From contig JAWUZG010000056.1 in assembly GCA_036785705.1 (NCBI GenBank), positions 497,001-561,000 on the forward strand: DNA of 64,000 bases, given 5' to 3'. The position numbers and the translations under genes are program-made. This stretch comes from Acanthornis magna (lineage: Eukaryota; Chordata; Aves; Passeriformes; Acanthizidae). Below the pieces are notes generated by a model. The model searched no databases. It was not told the origin of the DNA and saw only the letters and a list, made by a program, of their open reading frames with translations. Positions 1-13,700 of the stretch are shown here, piece after piece; the first letter of the stretch is position 1; the number at the start of each line of letters is the position of its first letter.

Positions 1-1793
1 GCCCTTGCCGTCCAAGGTGGTGACAGTCGTTAGGGGGATGCCTTGGCTGGGGTCTGTCCTCCGGAAGGTCTCATGGTCCGGCACGGCCCCATTCTTGGCC
101 TTGGAGGCAGGAGTGCCCTGGACGTGGTGCTTCCCCGTCTTGTTGCGCTTGTGCAGGTAGAAGAGCAGGGGCAGGATGAGGGCGAGCAGGAGGAAGATGA
201 GGCAGATGGGAATGATGATGCTGAACATGTTGGCCTCAATGAAGCTGAGGAAGGTGCCCCCTGCCCCAGGGCTGGGGCTAGTGGTGGCACCGGGGGCCAG
301 CCAGGCAGTGGGGGTCATGCTCAGCTCGCTGGCATTGGGGCTGCTCCGTGCCGTGCCATGGGGTGCCGGGAGTGAAGGTGCCAGCGGGGCGGTGAGCAGG
401 GTGACACCATAGGATTTTGAGGCATTGTAGGGCTCGATGCTGTACTCCAGTGATGCCAGCGCCGGTGGCACACCGGCAGCCACCAGCTCGAAGATGAAGC
501 TGTCACTCTGCAGGGGTTGTTGGGAGTCCCCCGTGTCCAGCACCTCCAGCCCCACCAGCCCTTGCTCCAGCTCGCTCTGGCTGAAGGTTTCAATCGGGGA
601 GGTGGGCTGTCCTGGGTCCCTGGATACCCTCACGAGACGGCTGGCACGGGGTGCCCTGCGGACCTTGAAGACTGGGATGCTCTTGGTGCGGTTGGCCAGC
701 TCGCTGGCATCGAGGACACTGGTGTCCAGGAGGGCTGTGGTGCCCTGGGGCCACAGGCTGCCCGGACGGGTCTTCACCGCAGCGCGGACAGTCACGTTCA
801 CCACCCCGGTCCTGTTTCCTGCCCGTGACATGGCGACGAACTGGAAGTTATCCTCGGGTGACGTCAGGTCGTTGAAGGTGAATGTCACCTCTCTGCGGTC
901 CAGCTGCTTCTGCGAGAAGCCCCGTGATGGCTTTTGGTTGACCTGCACCTGGCCAAACCTGGGGTCCCTGGTGATCCTGTACAGGACATTACCTGCCCCT
1001 TGTGGTGCGGCACCCAGCAGGTGATGGTGGGACACGGGGGCCCTGTTCAGGTCTTGGGGCACCTCCAGCAGCGCGGGGCTGGCGGTGGTGCTCACGGCAG
1101 GCAGCACCTTGACCTCCAGTGAGGTCTGGATGGGTGGGTGGTGGCCACCAGAGAGACTGAGGGCTAAGGACCCTGAGGCACGGCTCCCAGTGGCAACGAA
1201 CACTACATGGCCAGCATTGACATCCGCTTGGGTGAAGCGGCTGATGGGCTCCCGTGGGCTGTGTGCGCTGGCCAGGTGGCCAGCAGGAGGTCTCTGGAGG
1301 ACGCTGTACACCATCTCCTCTGGAGACACCAGTGGGTCTGCCACATCCAGGTACTCCCGTGACAAGGTGACCACGGAGCCCGGTGGGACCTGCAGCACTT
1401 CTTGCCGCTTCACCACCTGCGGCGACTTGGTGCCGCTGGTCACTGTTATGTTGAACGCTTCAGAGATGACCACCCCGTCCTGTGGAGGACGGACAGACGG
1501 CTGTTCCTGGGGCTGGAGCCAAGCCTTAAAACTGAAATGGTCTTTGGAGATGCTGTCCCCACCATGGGCGTACACCAAACGCCTCGCTGCCAGGTCTGAC
1601 TGCAGGAAGAATGGCCGCGACTGATCCAGAGGCACATCAGCCACCAAGAGCCGTCCATGAGCTGGGGGCTCTGTCACCAGGAAGACAACATCATATCCAG
1701 CCCTCTCAGGGACCAGGATTTGGCTCAGGAGGTTGGAGGCGTCCAACACTGAGGTGTCAATCTCAGCCTGCTGAGCCCTTGCAAGCTGGAGAC
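1..1793 (-). CDS. CSPG4: CSPG4 exon 10, partial (membrane-proximal repeats, transmembrane helix, cytoplasmic tail)
   Basis: The frame is open from the CCCCAG|GTCTCC acceptor to the window edge, 1,793 bp. It encodes the last CSPG repeats (DASNLLSQIL, SRFTQADVNAG, GFSQKQLDRRE, TFSQSELEQG), a Ser/Thr/Pro-rich stalk, EANMFSIIIPICLIFLLLALIL at about 2241-2262 running into the rest of the helix, and a tail with KRNKTGKHHVQ and a threonine-rich ITTV-like stretch. Phosphorylatable threonines in the tail are known in mammals; candidate equivalents are visible. The stop codon is not in the window. Confidence 0.96.
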
Positions 1794-4700
1794 CTGGGGA
1801 GAAAAGGCAAGAGAATCAGCTTGGGGAAGTTGGTGACAGTTCGATGTGACGATGGAAAAAGGAATTGGATGCAGTTTTAGATGTTTGATGTAATATATCA
1901 TCCATGGAAAATAACACAGTGGTGTCTTCTTCAGACAAACAAGCCCTCCTGAAGAGCTGGTTTTTCCCACGTTTCTGCACCCCACACTTACCTGCATTTT
2001 TCCATAGCTGAGTGAAGCGCTGGGGACACTTTTCCTCAAAGGAGATCAGGACAAGGAGGATGAAGGAATCTGAGATGGTCGTGGGAGTGACGACACGGAA
2101 GCGGATGGCATCTTGGGCCAGCCAGAAGGGTTTGTCTGGCATCTCGTGCTGGTAGAAAATCAGCCTGCTGTCCACCTAAAGTTTTTAAAAAATCCTTGAT
2201 GAGTTCCTATCTTGACTCTAAGATGGAGTAACCAAACTGTAATTAGGTAAGAAAAGGGGATTATCACAAGCCATGACACAGTAGCCACCATAAGGAGCTC
2301 ATGGTGTCTCTCTGGCAGGACACGAAGTTGTGGCTACCCCATTCTTGAAGTGTCCAAGGCCAGGTTGGACGAGTTTGGAGCAATCTGGTCTAGTGGAAGG
2401 TGTGCCTGTCCATGGTAGGAGGTTGGAACTAGATGACCTTAAATGTCCCTTCCAACGCAAACCATTCCATGACTCCATGATGTTTCTCCCAGCGACTGGG
2501 GGAACTGAGGCTCAGAGGAAGGGTTGAGCTTGCTCAGCATCCTCCAAGGGTGGGCACAGCACAAAGGAGCTTCCAGGGAGGGTAAATGTATGTGTTTCTG
2601 AGTGATGGAATAAAATAAGACCCTTGCTGTGCCCTGCAAAATTTGGCCCCACAGGAAAAGGGTTTTCTTAGAGCAGGGGTGAAAACAGCATGCTTGGTTC
2701 TTCCCTTCAGCAGCAGCTGGGCTGGCTGGCTCTGCAGCAGGGAGATGGCCTAGGAAAAGGGATTATAGCTCCCTCAGCCTCCCCCAGTGCTAAATCCAAG
2801 GCTGGGGCAGCAGCTCTTAATCCCTCTTAGCAGCTGTTGGCAGAGCTGGGAAAGTCACGGCACGGCTGGAGCTTTGCATTGCCTCCTGCCTAGGATCAGG
2901 TGCCTGTGGTGGCAGTGGGGTCAGACTGGGACCCCCATGCTGTGGGTGGTGATGAAGGGCTGTGCTTGGGCTTCTGAGGGGCTGGAGGAGGTGAAATCTC
3001 ACCTGGGCTTGGGTGAAGTTCCTGATTTCCTCTCCCTGGGAGGTGGTCAGCCTGCCCAGGCGCGGGGCTTGCTCGATGCTGTAGTACAGAGTGGTGGAGC
3101 TGGCGGGGCTGTTGCTCACTGCCTGCAGGTTCTGGCTGGTGATGGGCTGCAGGGCACCTGCAAAACACACCCAGTATGGATTTCAACCAGTCACCCTGCC
3201 ACCCGCAGCCTCTGCCGTGGACATCTCAGCAGCGCTTGGGCAAGGGGAGGAGGTCCAAGGGGGCCCCATTTGAACTGGGAGAATGGGGAACATGCTGGTA
3301 CCCACCTGGGCAGATGGTGAGGCTCTGCTTTCTGGCCAGGCTGATGATGGGCTCTCTCTGGGCCCTGATAAGGAAGAAGTGCCCAGGAGATAGGTTCTCG
3401 CCATCCCACAGATCGAAGGCGAAGCCACCATCCAGGGGTCCTGTGGAAAGCATAGACCTAGGCATCTGCAGGGCGCAGAGGAGATGCAGCTCCCCACTAA
3501 CCCTGACAGGTTCGGACCAGGTGCTGTGCGATGGGGTTAGCACCCACCTTGGTGGCACAATGTCCCCATCACCCTGGGGTGGTGCAGGGGGCTCGGGGCA
3601 CCTCAGTCCTGCCCTACCTTGGTGAATGAAGAGGATGAGGCCGTTGTCTATCTGGGCCTGGGTGAACCTCCGGACCTCAGCACCGGGCGCTGACCTCAAC
3701 ACAACCTTCCCGTTGGCTGGGGGCTGGATGGAATAGGTCACCTCTTCCGCTGGGGAGTCCTCGTCCTCGGCACTCAGGATGTGGGGGCTGAGAACAGCCG
3801 TGGCACCTTCCCGCAGCTGGGGGATAGGGAGAGGCTGTAATCCCCTGGGGATGCCCCTGGCACCTCTCCCCTTTTTCCCGTCCCAGCTCAGACCACTCAG
3901 CTGGGTGCCAGAGCGCATCCCAGCCCAACAAGGGCGCCTTGTCTGCGTCCCGGGTGACGCCTCCATCATCTGGCCTCTTCCCAGCCCTGCATCACCACTG
4001 CCGTGTTTGCCAGCACGTGCCACACAGCTGGGTCTGTGCCTCTGTGTGCCGGAGGGCAAGGGTGCCTCAGTTTCCCCAGTTCCTGGAAGTGGAAGAGGGC
4101 ATGGTGCCCTGGAGCAGAGGCTGTGCCTTTGAGACCTTGCTTTGCAGGGAAAGGGGTTTCAGTGGGGTGCCCACATGCAGCCCCATCTCTCCCAGGCTGG
4201 GTGTTTCTCCTCGCTCCTGCTCCCGTCCCAGTTCCCGTCCCACCGCCCCCTCACAGGGCTGCAGCAAGGGCCGCTGTCCCAGCAAACCCTCCAGGAATGA
4301 CAAGTATGTGGCTGAGTTCAGAGCCACTGTGGAACTTCCCAGGACCACTTCCTCCCATCCAGTGGTGCTTACCCTCCCCTGGGAACGTTGCTACCCCAAA
4401 GCCCTGGCATCTCCCATCTCCAGCTGGAGGCAACAGTTTTCCCCACTCATAACCCTGTGCCATTATCTCGATCTTGGCAGACCACAGGGACGAATCTTGT
4501 GCTGCCAAACAGGTTCTGCCCACACAGCCCAGAGCTGCCCTTTGCCCTCAGGATGCCCTGAAATCATGGGGTGCAGGGATGGAGCCGTGCCATGGCTCAC
4601 GTGGGATGAAGGGGTGGGATGAGCATGCAGGGAGGCATGCACAACAACCCCACAGCATCATGCGGCTGGGATCTTGGAAATGTGCATCTTGGGAATCTGC

Positions 4701-7700
4701 AAGACAACACCCAGGCAGGCGCTGGAGGAGGTGCTCTGCTGGATGAGCTCTTTTCTGTTTTCAGCTGGCCTAACCCAAAACATTGCTTGAGTGGGTGTGG
4801 GTGCCGACAGAGAAATTAAATCCCTCAGCAGTCCCCACGGGATGGCAGAGGCAGGCTGGAAAACACAGCTTTGGAGAGACAGGGTGGGGGAAGTGCTGCT
4901 GGACACACAGCCGGGGCAGGAGCTTCACTGTGCAGGCACTGCGTTTTTTAGGCTGCTTCCTCTCCCCAGCACCCCCAGCAGTTGGAGTTGCAATCACGCT
5001 GGGGGCTTGGAGCCAAGGAAAACTCCCTGTGGGCGAAGCAGGGGGGACTGGCAGCCCCAGGGCATTGCTGTCCAGTGGGAAGGGACAGTCAGAGTGGCTG
5101 GAGTAGCTTTGCTCCCTGCCCAGAGCCCGCGCCGCGGGAGCTGACCCACTTCTTCATGCTCCTCGTCCTCCCTGAATTATTAAAGCCTTCCGCCTGGCTC
5201 CTGCGCTCGCTTGCTCGGCTTATTGTGTTTGCTCAGCCTCCGTGTCGCCTCTGCTCTCGGGGAGACCGCGCGGGGAGGCGGCGGAACAGCGCTGGGAGCG
5301 TGGCCGTGTGCTCTGGGGCGGCAGTGGAAGCCTCTCTCTTGGTGGCATCCAGCCATCCTTCCTTCAGATCCAGCCCAAAAACTGCTGCTTCTCCCCAGGG
5401 GGCTCCATTTTGGGGTCTGGACCCTCTCCTGTTGTGTCCCAGCCCTGCAAGGACTCGGCATCCCCGGAAACCTTTGTGCAATCCCTCTCCCGGGCCTGGC
5501 CTGACCTTTAAACACTGAAGTCATCTCTCACCAGAGCACAAACACAGCAGGGCCGGGCCTCTCCCATCATTCCCGTTGGGGGAAGGAAGTCTTTCCCAGC
5601 TCCAGAGCTCCTCTGGGCAGCTGTGGTTACTCTTCGCAGGGTGCAAAGGGATTCCCATGGAAAGGCTGACAAATTGCTGCCTCAGAGTTTATTTTTAGGA
5701 GCTTTTTCTGTCTTTTCACCCTTATTCTTAGCATGATGGCTGGGAGGGAGGGAGGAAAGGCCATGCTTCCACTGTGTCTGGAGTGGGGAAAAGGGACTGG
5801 CATGGGACCAGCAGCTGAGGGGTTAACTTCTCCCTGAATTTTGGCCCAGGTGAGGCAGATCTAGAAAAGGGATTTGCTGGGAAGCTTCCTGGGCTGGAGG
5901 GGAAAACTGGGGCAGGCACAGAGCTGGGACTGGGGGTACCCCCCAAACTTTGCTGGTGTCCCCAACAATGGCTGTCTCTGAGGCTAGGCAGGGCAGCCCC
6001 TTTCCCTTGGGCATCTTCTCCAGAGCCCAGGCTCCCAGAACCCTTCCGGAAGCGACTGTGTGATGATCTTTATGGAACAGGTTGCTTTCCTGCTGCCAGC
6101 CTGGGAAATCCTGGGACAGTGAAAGTAGACTGGGGCGGGGGGACGGGGGGAAGGGGGACATGATTGTGCTTGCATGTTTTCCAACAAATTCTTTGCTGGA
6201 AATTTGCATTAGTGACCTCTAATGGGACAGGGTAGTGTTGGAAGAAGAAAGTGGGAGTTCAGCATCAGGTGAGACCTCTTTGCTTCTGCCTTGTTCTGCG
6301 ATGGGCATAAGGCGAGGTGTGAAAGCTGCCCAGATGATTGAGTAATTCCAGCCTGTGCTGGTGAAACGTGGGCAAGCGGCTCCCGGCGCTGCCGGGCTAT
6401 CCCGGGAGCAGCGCTAGCGGAGGCGCTGCTGCCGCCGTGGCAGCGCTGGCCGCGCGGGGCGATGCTGCCACCTCGCGGCCGATCCGCGCATCGCCGGCGC
6501 GGGGCGGGGCCAGCTCCCTCTCCGCCTCCGCCACAGCCTCGCCCCGGCGGGAAGGCCCTCCTCCTCTCCCCGCGGCCCATGGCCGCCTCTGGGCGGCAGC
6601 CCGGCTCCGCCGAGCCCCAGCGCCCCGAGGTGAGTGGCCGGAGCGCAGTGGTGTCCCCGCTTACCTGCAGACCGGCGTTGATCTTCAGCCGCGGCCCCTT
6701 GGTGCCGCGGGGCAGGATGGTGATGAAGAGGGTCCTGGGCTGGCTCTGTCGGGATACCTCGGAGGCGTTGGCCAGGATGGTGAAGCTGTCAGTGAGGGAT
6801 CGAGGACCATCCTGCCTGTACTGGATCTGCTGGTTCTCCACCTGCGGGGCAAGGGCCAGGTGATCCTCCAGGGAGGACACAGGCCACCAGTCCCTCTGAG
6901 GGAACCCTGCACCATCCTGGGAGGATGCTGGCAACCCACCACTCGCTCGGGGTAACCCTGCAGGGTGGATCCACAAGACAGGAGCGGGATCTCTGTGGGA
7001 AGCCGACCTGGAGCCCAGCATGGGTGCTCTGCCTGCATCCCCACCTTGTATTCCCAAGGGCTGCAGAGCAAACCCACTGCCCCAAACACCTCCATCGCTT
7101 CTGATGGGGAGAACACCCCTGCAGCCCTTCCCAGTGTGGAGACCACCCCTGGGCTCTCCCCAAACCCTTGGGAAAGCAGCGTGGTGCACAAGTGAGCGCC
7201 CATGGGTGCTGTACCTCACTCCAGGTGAAGCTGTGCAGCCCGCCCTGCTCGGGCCGCTGGCTGCTCAGGAGGATGCCGAACCGGGGGGGCTCGAGCACCC
7301 TGAACTCCATGCCCAGAGTTGGGTAGTAGGTGTTGGGAATGCGGAGGATGCCTGAGGAGAGGGTAGCAGAGCCACCTCCCGGCACCGTGATGTTGTGGAC
7401 ATCCAAGGGGACGGTGATGGGGAGCACAACCAGGCTGACCACCACCCCCTCCAGAGGGTCTGCACCACGGGCTGTGACGTCCAGGACAAACCGGTCACGC
7501 TCGTCATTGGGCTTGGAGTGGAGGTAGAGGACTCTGCCGCTGTTGATGTCCTCCTGGGTGAAGGACTGGATGGGGTCCAGGCTGGGCTGCTCGTTCACGT
7601 CCTGGCTGTGCTGAAGCATTGCCAGGAAACCGGAGGCTGGGGGGCTGCTCACCAGGTAGACTATGTCTTGGGGAAGGATCTCTTCATGGGTCACCTGTGA

Positions 7701-10700
7701 GTGTGGGGGAGACAAGGCATGAGTGGGAGGGCTGGTACCTGAGGCTGGGCTGCCCCACAGCCCACCTGCTATGCAAGCAATCCCTCAAAGTTTTGCTGCG
7801 GGGTGAACTGCAAGAACCACCTTACTGAGGCCATGCCTGAACCCCTCTCTGCCCCTGGGCAAAGCCTGACAAGGACACAAGGCCTTGGCTCTGAGCAGGT
7901 CAGAGTAAAATGGGGTCCTACAGGTGCCTGTCCTGGTTTGGTGGCCAGGGAAGTCATGTAGGCATGGGGAATGACTAGAGAAGGGGATACTCACCAGTAA
8001 GTCCTCCTCCTTGATCCCAGCTGCTTCCCCCTGGAAAACATAGATCTCCTTGTGGTTGACTATGCTCAGGGGGCTGGGATGGGTGTCCAAGAACACACTG
8101 ATGGCCAGCGTGTCCTCCACTGCCACCTCATTTGCTTCTACAGTGAACTGGAGCTCATCCCGGGTGTTCCTGCTCCCGTTGTGGTGGTAGGAGATCTCTC
8201 CTGCCAGCAGGTCCCTCTGGGAAAAGGCCATGACTGGCTGCTCCCCTCTCAGCACAGTCCCCCATCTTGGGGGGGTGGTTATCAGGAACCGTATCTCTTC
8301 ATCTGACCTGATGTCCATGTTGGTCTCCAGGCTGAGGACAGAGGAGTCAATGCTCCCTCGGGTGCCCTGGTGGATGACCAGACCGGTGTTGTTGACTATT
8401 TTGATGTAGGGGTCTGATGCCTGCACTTCCAGGAGGGCTGTGGTTTGGTGGAGGCCATCTGAGACCTGTAGCTGGATCCAGCCCCGGTCAGCCCCAGAAT
8501 GGACAAAGAGGATCTTCTTCTTCCTCAAGTCATCCTGTGTGAACCGATAGACCTGGTGGCTTCTGTCATCGACAGACACGATGCTGCCAAATAAGATGTC
8601 CTTCCTGGCCAGCACCAGCTGTGCATCGGAGAAGCCAGAGTCCTTGTCAGTGAAGGCAATGTCGTCAGTGGTCAGCAGGTGCTGCCCGTTGCGCACCACG
8701 TTGAAGACTCTGTTCACTGCCCGGACAGGGCTGTGGTCATTGACTGGTTGGATGGACACCCTGAAAACGCCTCTCACCTCCTCGGCCTCAGGCTCGGTGC
8801 TGCCCTCACCCTGCCTGATGGCTACAAAGGGGATGTCATCCTCCAGTGTCTCGGAGTCATCGTGCTGGTACAGCAGCCGGCGCTGGAGGATGTCGTCATT
8901 GGTGAATTCCGTGATCTCCTCTCTGGAGGCCCAGCCGTGGGACGCAGCCCAGGCCAGCCTCCCATGTGCTGGCCCCTCAATCACCTCGTAGGCATAGTCC
9001 ATGCTGTTCACGCTCTGCACAAACAAGTGATCCTTGGTGATGATGGCCTGTCCACCTTCCGGCACAGTCAGGAGCACATTGGTCAAAGTTGGTGCGTCGG
9101 GGTCCCCACCGATGCTGATTTTGTAGGTATAGACGGGTGAGTGCTCCTCACCAGCGTGGACACGGAACTGGAAGGAGTCCTCAGCTTGCTGAGAGTTCCT
9201 GATGGTCACGCCGTAGCTCAGGTGGTTTTCCTGCAGGTCATCTTGGGTAAATCCAAAGCCTTCGGTCAGCCTGTGGCCAAGCAGCTCCAGGTTTCCCTTT
9301 TTGGGAGCCTGGATGATTATGTAGTGGAAGGGAACTGGGGTAGAGTTTGGATCTTCCAGCATTGCTTCCAGCTCTGTGCTGGTGATATTTCTGTGCCGCT
9401 TATTCTTCATCTGGAGGGGAGCCATGGTCTTCATCTTAATGGTAGCTCTTTTAATCCTTATGAGGAAGGTGTTGTTTGGCAAGAGCTTCTGCCCCACCTG
9501 GACTTTGAATCTCACCTCCTCCACACTGTCCTCCAGCCGGTGCTCTGAGTCTGTGCTAAAATACTGGATGCGCCCTTGCTCCAGATCTTGTTGGTGGAAG
9601 GACTCGACTTTTTTCCATTCCCCTCCCATGCTCCCTTGCTTCTGGACCTCACCATACTTCAGGGGCTCCGTGAGGGTGTACAGGATGGAGACCCGTTGTT
9701 CCACAGCATTCGTCTCCACTGACAGGTTGGCTGTGGTGATGTGTGCAGCCCCACCTTGGGAGAGGGAGAGGCCGGTGTTATTGAGCAGGCGGATGTCGGG
9801 GTCAATGGCAAGGATCCTCAGCGTGGCAATGGGGCTGGGGACCGTGCCATCGCTCACCTGCAAGGTGAGCTGTAAGTTTGTCCCACCCTGGTGAACGTAG
9901 ACTATGTTGCCAGCTTCCAGGTCCCTGCAGGAGAACTCTTCGATGGGCACTCCAGGGTGGAAGTCTAACTCCACGTAACCCTCCTCCATCTGCTGACCAT
10001 GCAGCTGGAATTCGAGGTCATCGCAGGATGAGTCGTCATCCAGGACCTGCAGGATGTCGGTGGTCAGGTGTTTCCGTGTGTGCTTCAGGATTGTCATGTG
10101 GTTCCCACGGGGAAAGATCACCTGTGGGGCATCATTGACGGGGTTGATCATGATGGGCAGCAGGTACACCTGTCCCTGCCGCAGGCACTCTGGGACCCCT
10201 TGCTGGGTGGTCACTGTCACCTCCAGCATCAGCTGGTCCATGGGCCCCTCGGAGCCATCATGGATGTATCTGACTTTTCGATTCACAATGTCTAGCAAGG
10301 TGAACTTCCTTCTGCTCCTGGACCCGGGAATGTCCAGCTCCAGCTGGCCGTGCCTGGGGTCATTGGTGACGCTGAAGAGGATTTGGGACTGACGGATGTT
10401 GGCCAGGCTCAAGTCTACTGTTGGCTGGGCGTGTTTCCACTCCAGGTAGGCCATGCCCCCTTCGGAGACGATGAGGGGGCTGACGTGCAGCAGCCTGCTG
10501 ATGTTGGCAAAGGCAGGTGGGAAGCTGCTGTCGGGCCGGCACAGTTCCGCCACCAGGCCTGGTGCTCCCGACCAGGCGTTCGGAGGTGGGGAGGTGGATG
10601 CCTCATCCTGCTCATACACCTCCTCATAGTCCCAGTAGTGGTCCTGCTTCCCACAGCCTGCCGTGATGTCCTTTGTGATCACAGCATCCTGCAGGCTCCT

Positions 10701-13700
10701 CCTCTGCTGGTTTATCCGCAGGTCCTCCAAGCAGCCCACAAAGGAGTGGTTGGTCATGGTCCACAAAGAGATGAAAGAAAGATGATGCTCCCTCAGCCTT
10801 TGCAAAGCTTTTTCATCCATACCTCCAATGAAGAGGTTTCCCTGAAGGTCCAGGTTGTTGTTGATGCCCCGGTTGGACGTGGATGAGGCGTAGTAATCGA
10901 TCAGTATCTCAAACTTGTGGATGTCTGTGTGGACTTTGACGTAGTGCTGCTGCTCATCACTGATGAAGACGTTGTTGTGCAGGACGATGACGCCGTTCCC
11001 CTTCTCCACAAACCCTCGCAGGCGTCCGTTGGAGATCTCCAGGTAGAAGAAGTCATTCTCCAGCCCTGCGTGGTAGATGAGGGGTGCCTGGGTGATGCTC
11101 GTCGTTATCACAAACTCGATGGTTGCTTCCTGCCTCGCATCCCATGTGGGAAAAGTGATGTAGGAGTGTGGCCCCGGGAACCCGAATGGTTCCTCGGGCT
11201 CTGCAGAGAACTGTGTGCTGCACCCTTCCTGGACACGGTGGAAGGTCTTGGAGCTGCCATCAGCAGACAGACGGGAGAGGACATCCAGGCCGTTGAATGT
11301 CACCAAGTGAAGACAGCCCCTGAAGGGAGGGCTGGCCTCAGAAAGGTACGGCAGGTCCAGGCTGCCTGTCCCGCCAGCATAGAGGCCATACTGGATGTCC
11401 AGCTCCCTTGCTGGCCCTGCGATGTCTGCAGAGCTGTTGAAGAGGCCATCGATGGTCAGCGTCATCCTGCCATCTTCCACCAGCAGCTCCACGTTGTGCA
11501 CTGCCAGGTTATTGAGCTGCAGCCCTGCTGGGGACTGCAAGGTCACCTCCTCCGGGCCTAACTGCAGCCTGGCCTGCAGGGAAAGACAAAATCCTCAGCT
11601 CAAGTAAGACCTCTCCACCGTTCAGAAATACCTGCTGAAGCACAGACCCATACCCAGGTGCTTGCAAGGGTTTTGGTCCCTCGGTTCACTCCTCCTCCCT
11701 CTGGATGTGCTCCTCCTTCATTCTCCCCATGGACCTGCCCTCTTTGTTCTGCTCTCTGAATTTCTCTCCTTTTTCACTCATTCTCAGCAAACCCCAGTCT
11801 CAAGTCTGGGGTCCTCCATCTCCTAGTCCCACAACCGGGCTTTTCCTCTTCCCTCACAGAGCAGCCCTGCCGGATGATGGCTCCTCCCTCCCTGCTCTAT
11901 CTTGCCCACTGCCCTCCATCCCTGCAGCCTGGGCTGCTTCCAGCCCTTTCCCTGGGAACTGGCAGGGGAAATAGCAGGCTTTGCTCCCCGCGGGCAGCAG
12001 CCTGGAGCCTGTCTAAGTAGAGGGTTAGCTGGTGGGACACATGGTCTGCATTAAGGATACCTCCGGCCAGCGGCTCGCTTGCTCTCCTGCTTTGGTTTAA
12101 TGTGGTTGGTAGCCCAGCCCAGGCTGCAGGAGAGGCAGGATGTGTGCCCTGGATGCTCCCTGCTCTTCTCCCTCATGGTGGATGCCAACACCATAACCAT
12201 AACAGGGAATTTTATTCCTTTCTCTTGATTGCTTCCCATGCCCCAGCTGGGACAAGGGAGATCTCTTCTTTCCCTGGATCCTCTGGTCTCACCTCCTCAC
12301 ACCTGAGGGTGCTGTGCACTGTGTCTGACCACGCAATACACACAGGGTGTCAGTATCTGGGTGTCCCCATGACCACCCCAGCATCACCCAGGCAGTGGGT
12401 CAGGAGCTCCCCTAGATGGAGCCTGTTTCTCTGTGTTTAACCAAATCTCCCAAGACTGTGTCCACTCTCCTCTTGTACTTTTAGCATCGCCCCCCATCAG
12501 GGGTTCTGGCAGCTGGGCTGTCCCTTCATCCTCGCACTGGATGAAGGCATGACAGAGACCCCAGCGCGGGGAGGGGGTTGGGGTGCCGGGGTGCTGACCT
12601 GCAGGCTGCCAGCTTGCAGCTGGAGCAGGAGGTGGTCGGGCTGGCCAGCAGCCAGGAAGAGCAGCCCATTCCCCTGGCTGGTGAACAGCTGCAGGTGGAG
12701 CCGCACCGTGCGCGAGGCATCTGCCAGCGGCATCTCCACGAAGCTGTCCCCGAAGAAAGAGGCTGGGGAGAAAAGGGGAAAAGGTCAGGTGGGGAAGGAC
12801 ACCTCCTGCAAGCCCTGTCTGGGTGGGTGCTGTGAGTATGGAGCCTCCCAAGCCCATCCATCAGCCCTTCCCTTGTTTGCCTTCTGACAGGTTGCTGGAG
12901 CCCTGCAGCCTAAAAAGACCCTTGGGGGAGTCTGCTTTTCTGATTTACCTAGAGGAATCCTAGAAGGTTGGAAGGAACCTTAAAGCTCATGTAATCCAAC
13001 CCCCCTGCTATAGTCAGAGACACCTTTCAACTAAACCAGGTTGCTCCAAGCCCTGTCCAGCCTGGCCTTGGACAATTCCAGGGATGGGGCAGCTACAAGT
13101 TCTCTGGGCAGCCTGTGCCAGGGCCTCACCACCCTCTGGTTAAAGAAATGGTGTTTCTCCTCAGTGCTGGAGGAATAAACGTGAGTGCCAGTGATCCATA
13201 CGTGGATGTGACAGTGCATGGAAACCTCAGCTCAAGGCGGGTGCCTGGAGATGCAGCTGGAACATGTTCAACACACAGTATACATCAGCCCTGAAGGACT
13301 CAGCGCAATGGCATGTGGACATGAAATGACAGACTGTGTCACAGGGCAGAGGCAGGAGAGGGCAGGATTAAGAGTAGAGGGAGCGGCAAGGCTTAATTTT
13401 AGAGCGCTTTTAGTTTTTAGCTGACTCAATGCATGTGTGTGCATCTCACACATGTTAAATGTGTGTGGCTGTGGCGTGCAGCCACCCATCCTGCTTGGCT
13501 CCAGCTCAGCCTGTGGCAAAACTCTGGGCTTAAACATAAACACTCCAGCCCTGTAAGCTGGAAATGTTTGGGGAGGATATGTCAGGGAGGAGGGGGGAAA
13601 TGCACGTTTTCAGTCCATATGTAGTCACGGGCTCTGCTGGAGTTTGTATGTGTGAAGTTTTCCTGTTAGGCTTTACTAGAGCACTTAGCAGATCCACTCG

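Larger units (their letters stand above)
3817..6664 (-). other. CSPG4 intron 5
   Basis: This 2.85 kb intron is unusually rich in CpG near its 5' end (6360-6660, listed separately) and moderately so at about 5120-5330. I recognise no repeat. Reading frames here are low-complexity Pro/Ser/Gly frames typical of GC-rich non-coding DNA. Confidence 0.88.

Noticed and set aside
1..1793. Several plus-strand frames and other-frame minus-strand frames over CSPG4 exon 10
   Set aside because: They overlap the phase-consistent CSPG4 exon and have no family resemblance; they are shadows of the real frame.
6209..7219. 336-residue minus-strand frame covering exon 5 and the CpG island
   Set aside because: It reads through introns on both sides of exon 5; only 6665-6841 aligns with CSPG4.
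7785..7994. In-frame extension of the giant CSPG4 exon past 7995
   Set aside because: The conserved protein stops at a GTGAGT donor and continues in exon 4; the extension (VSIPFSSHSPCLHD...) is intron.
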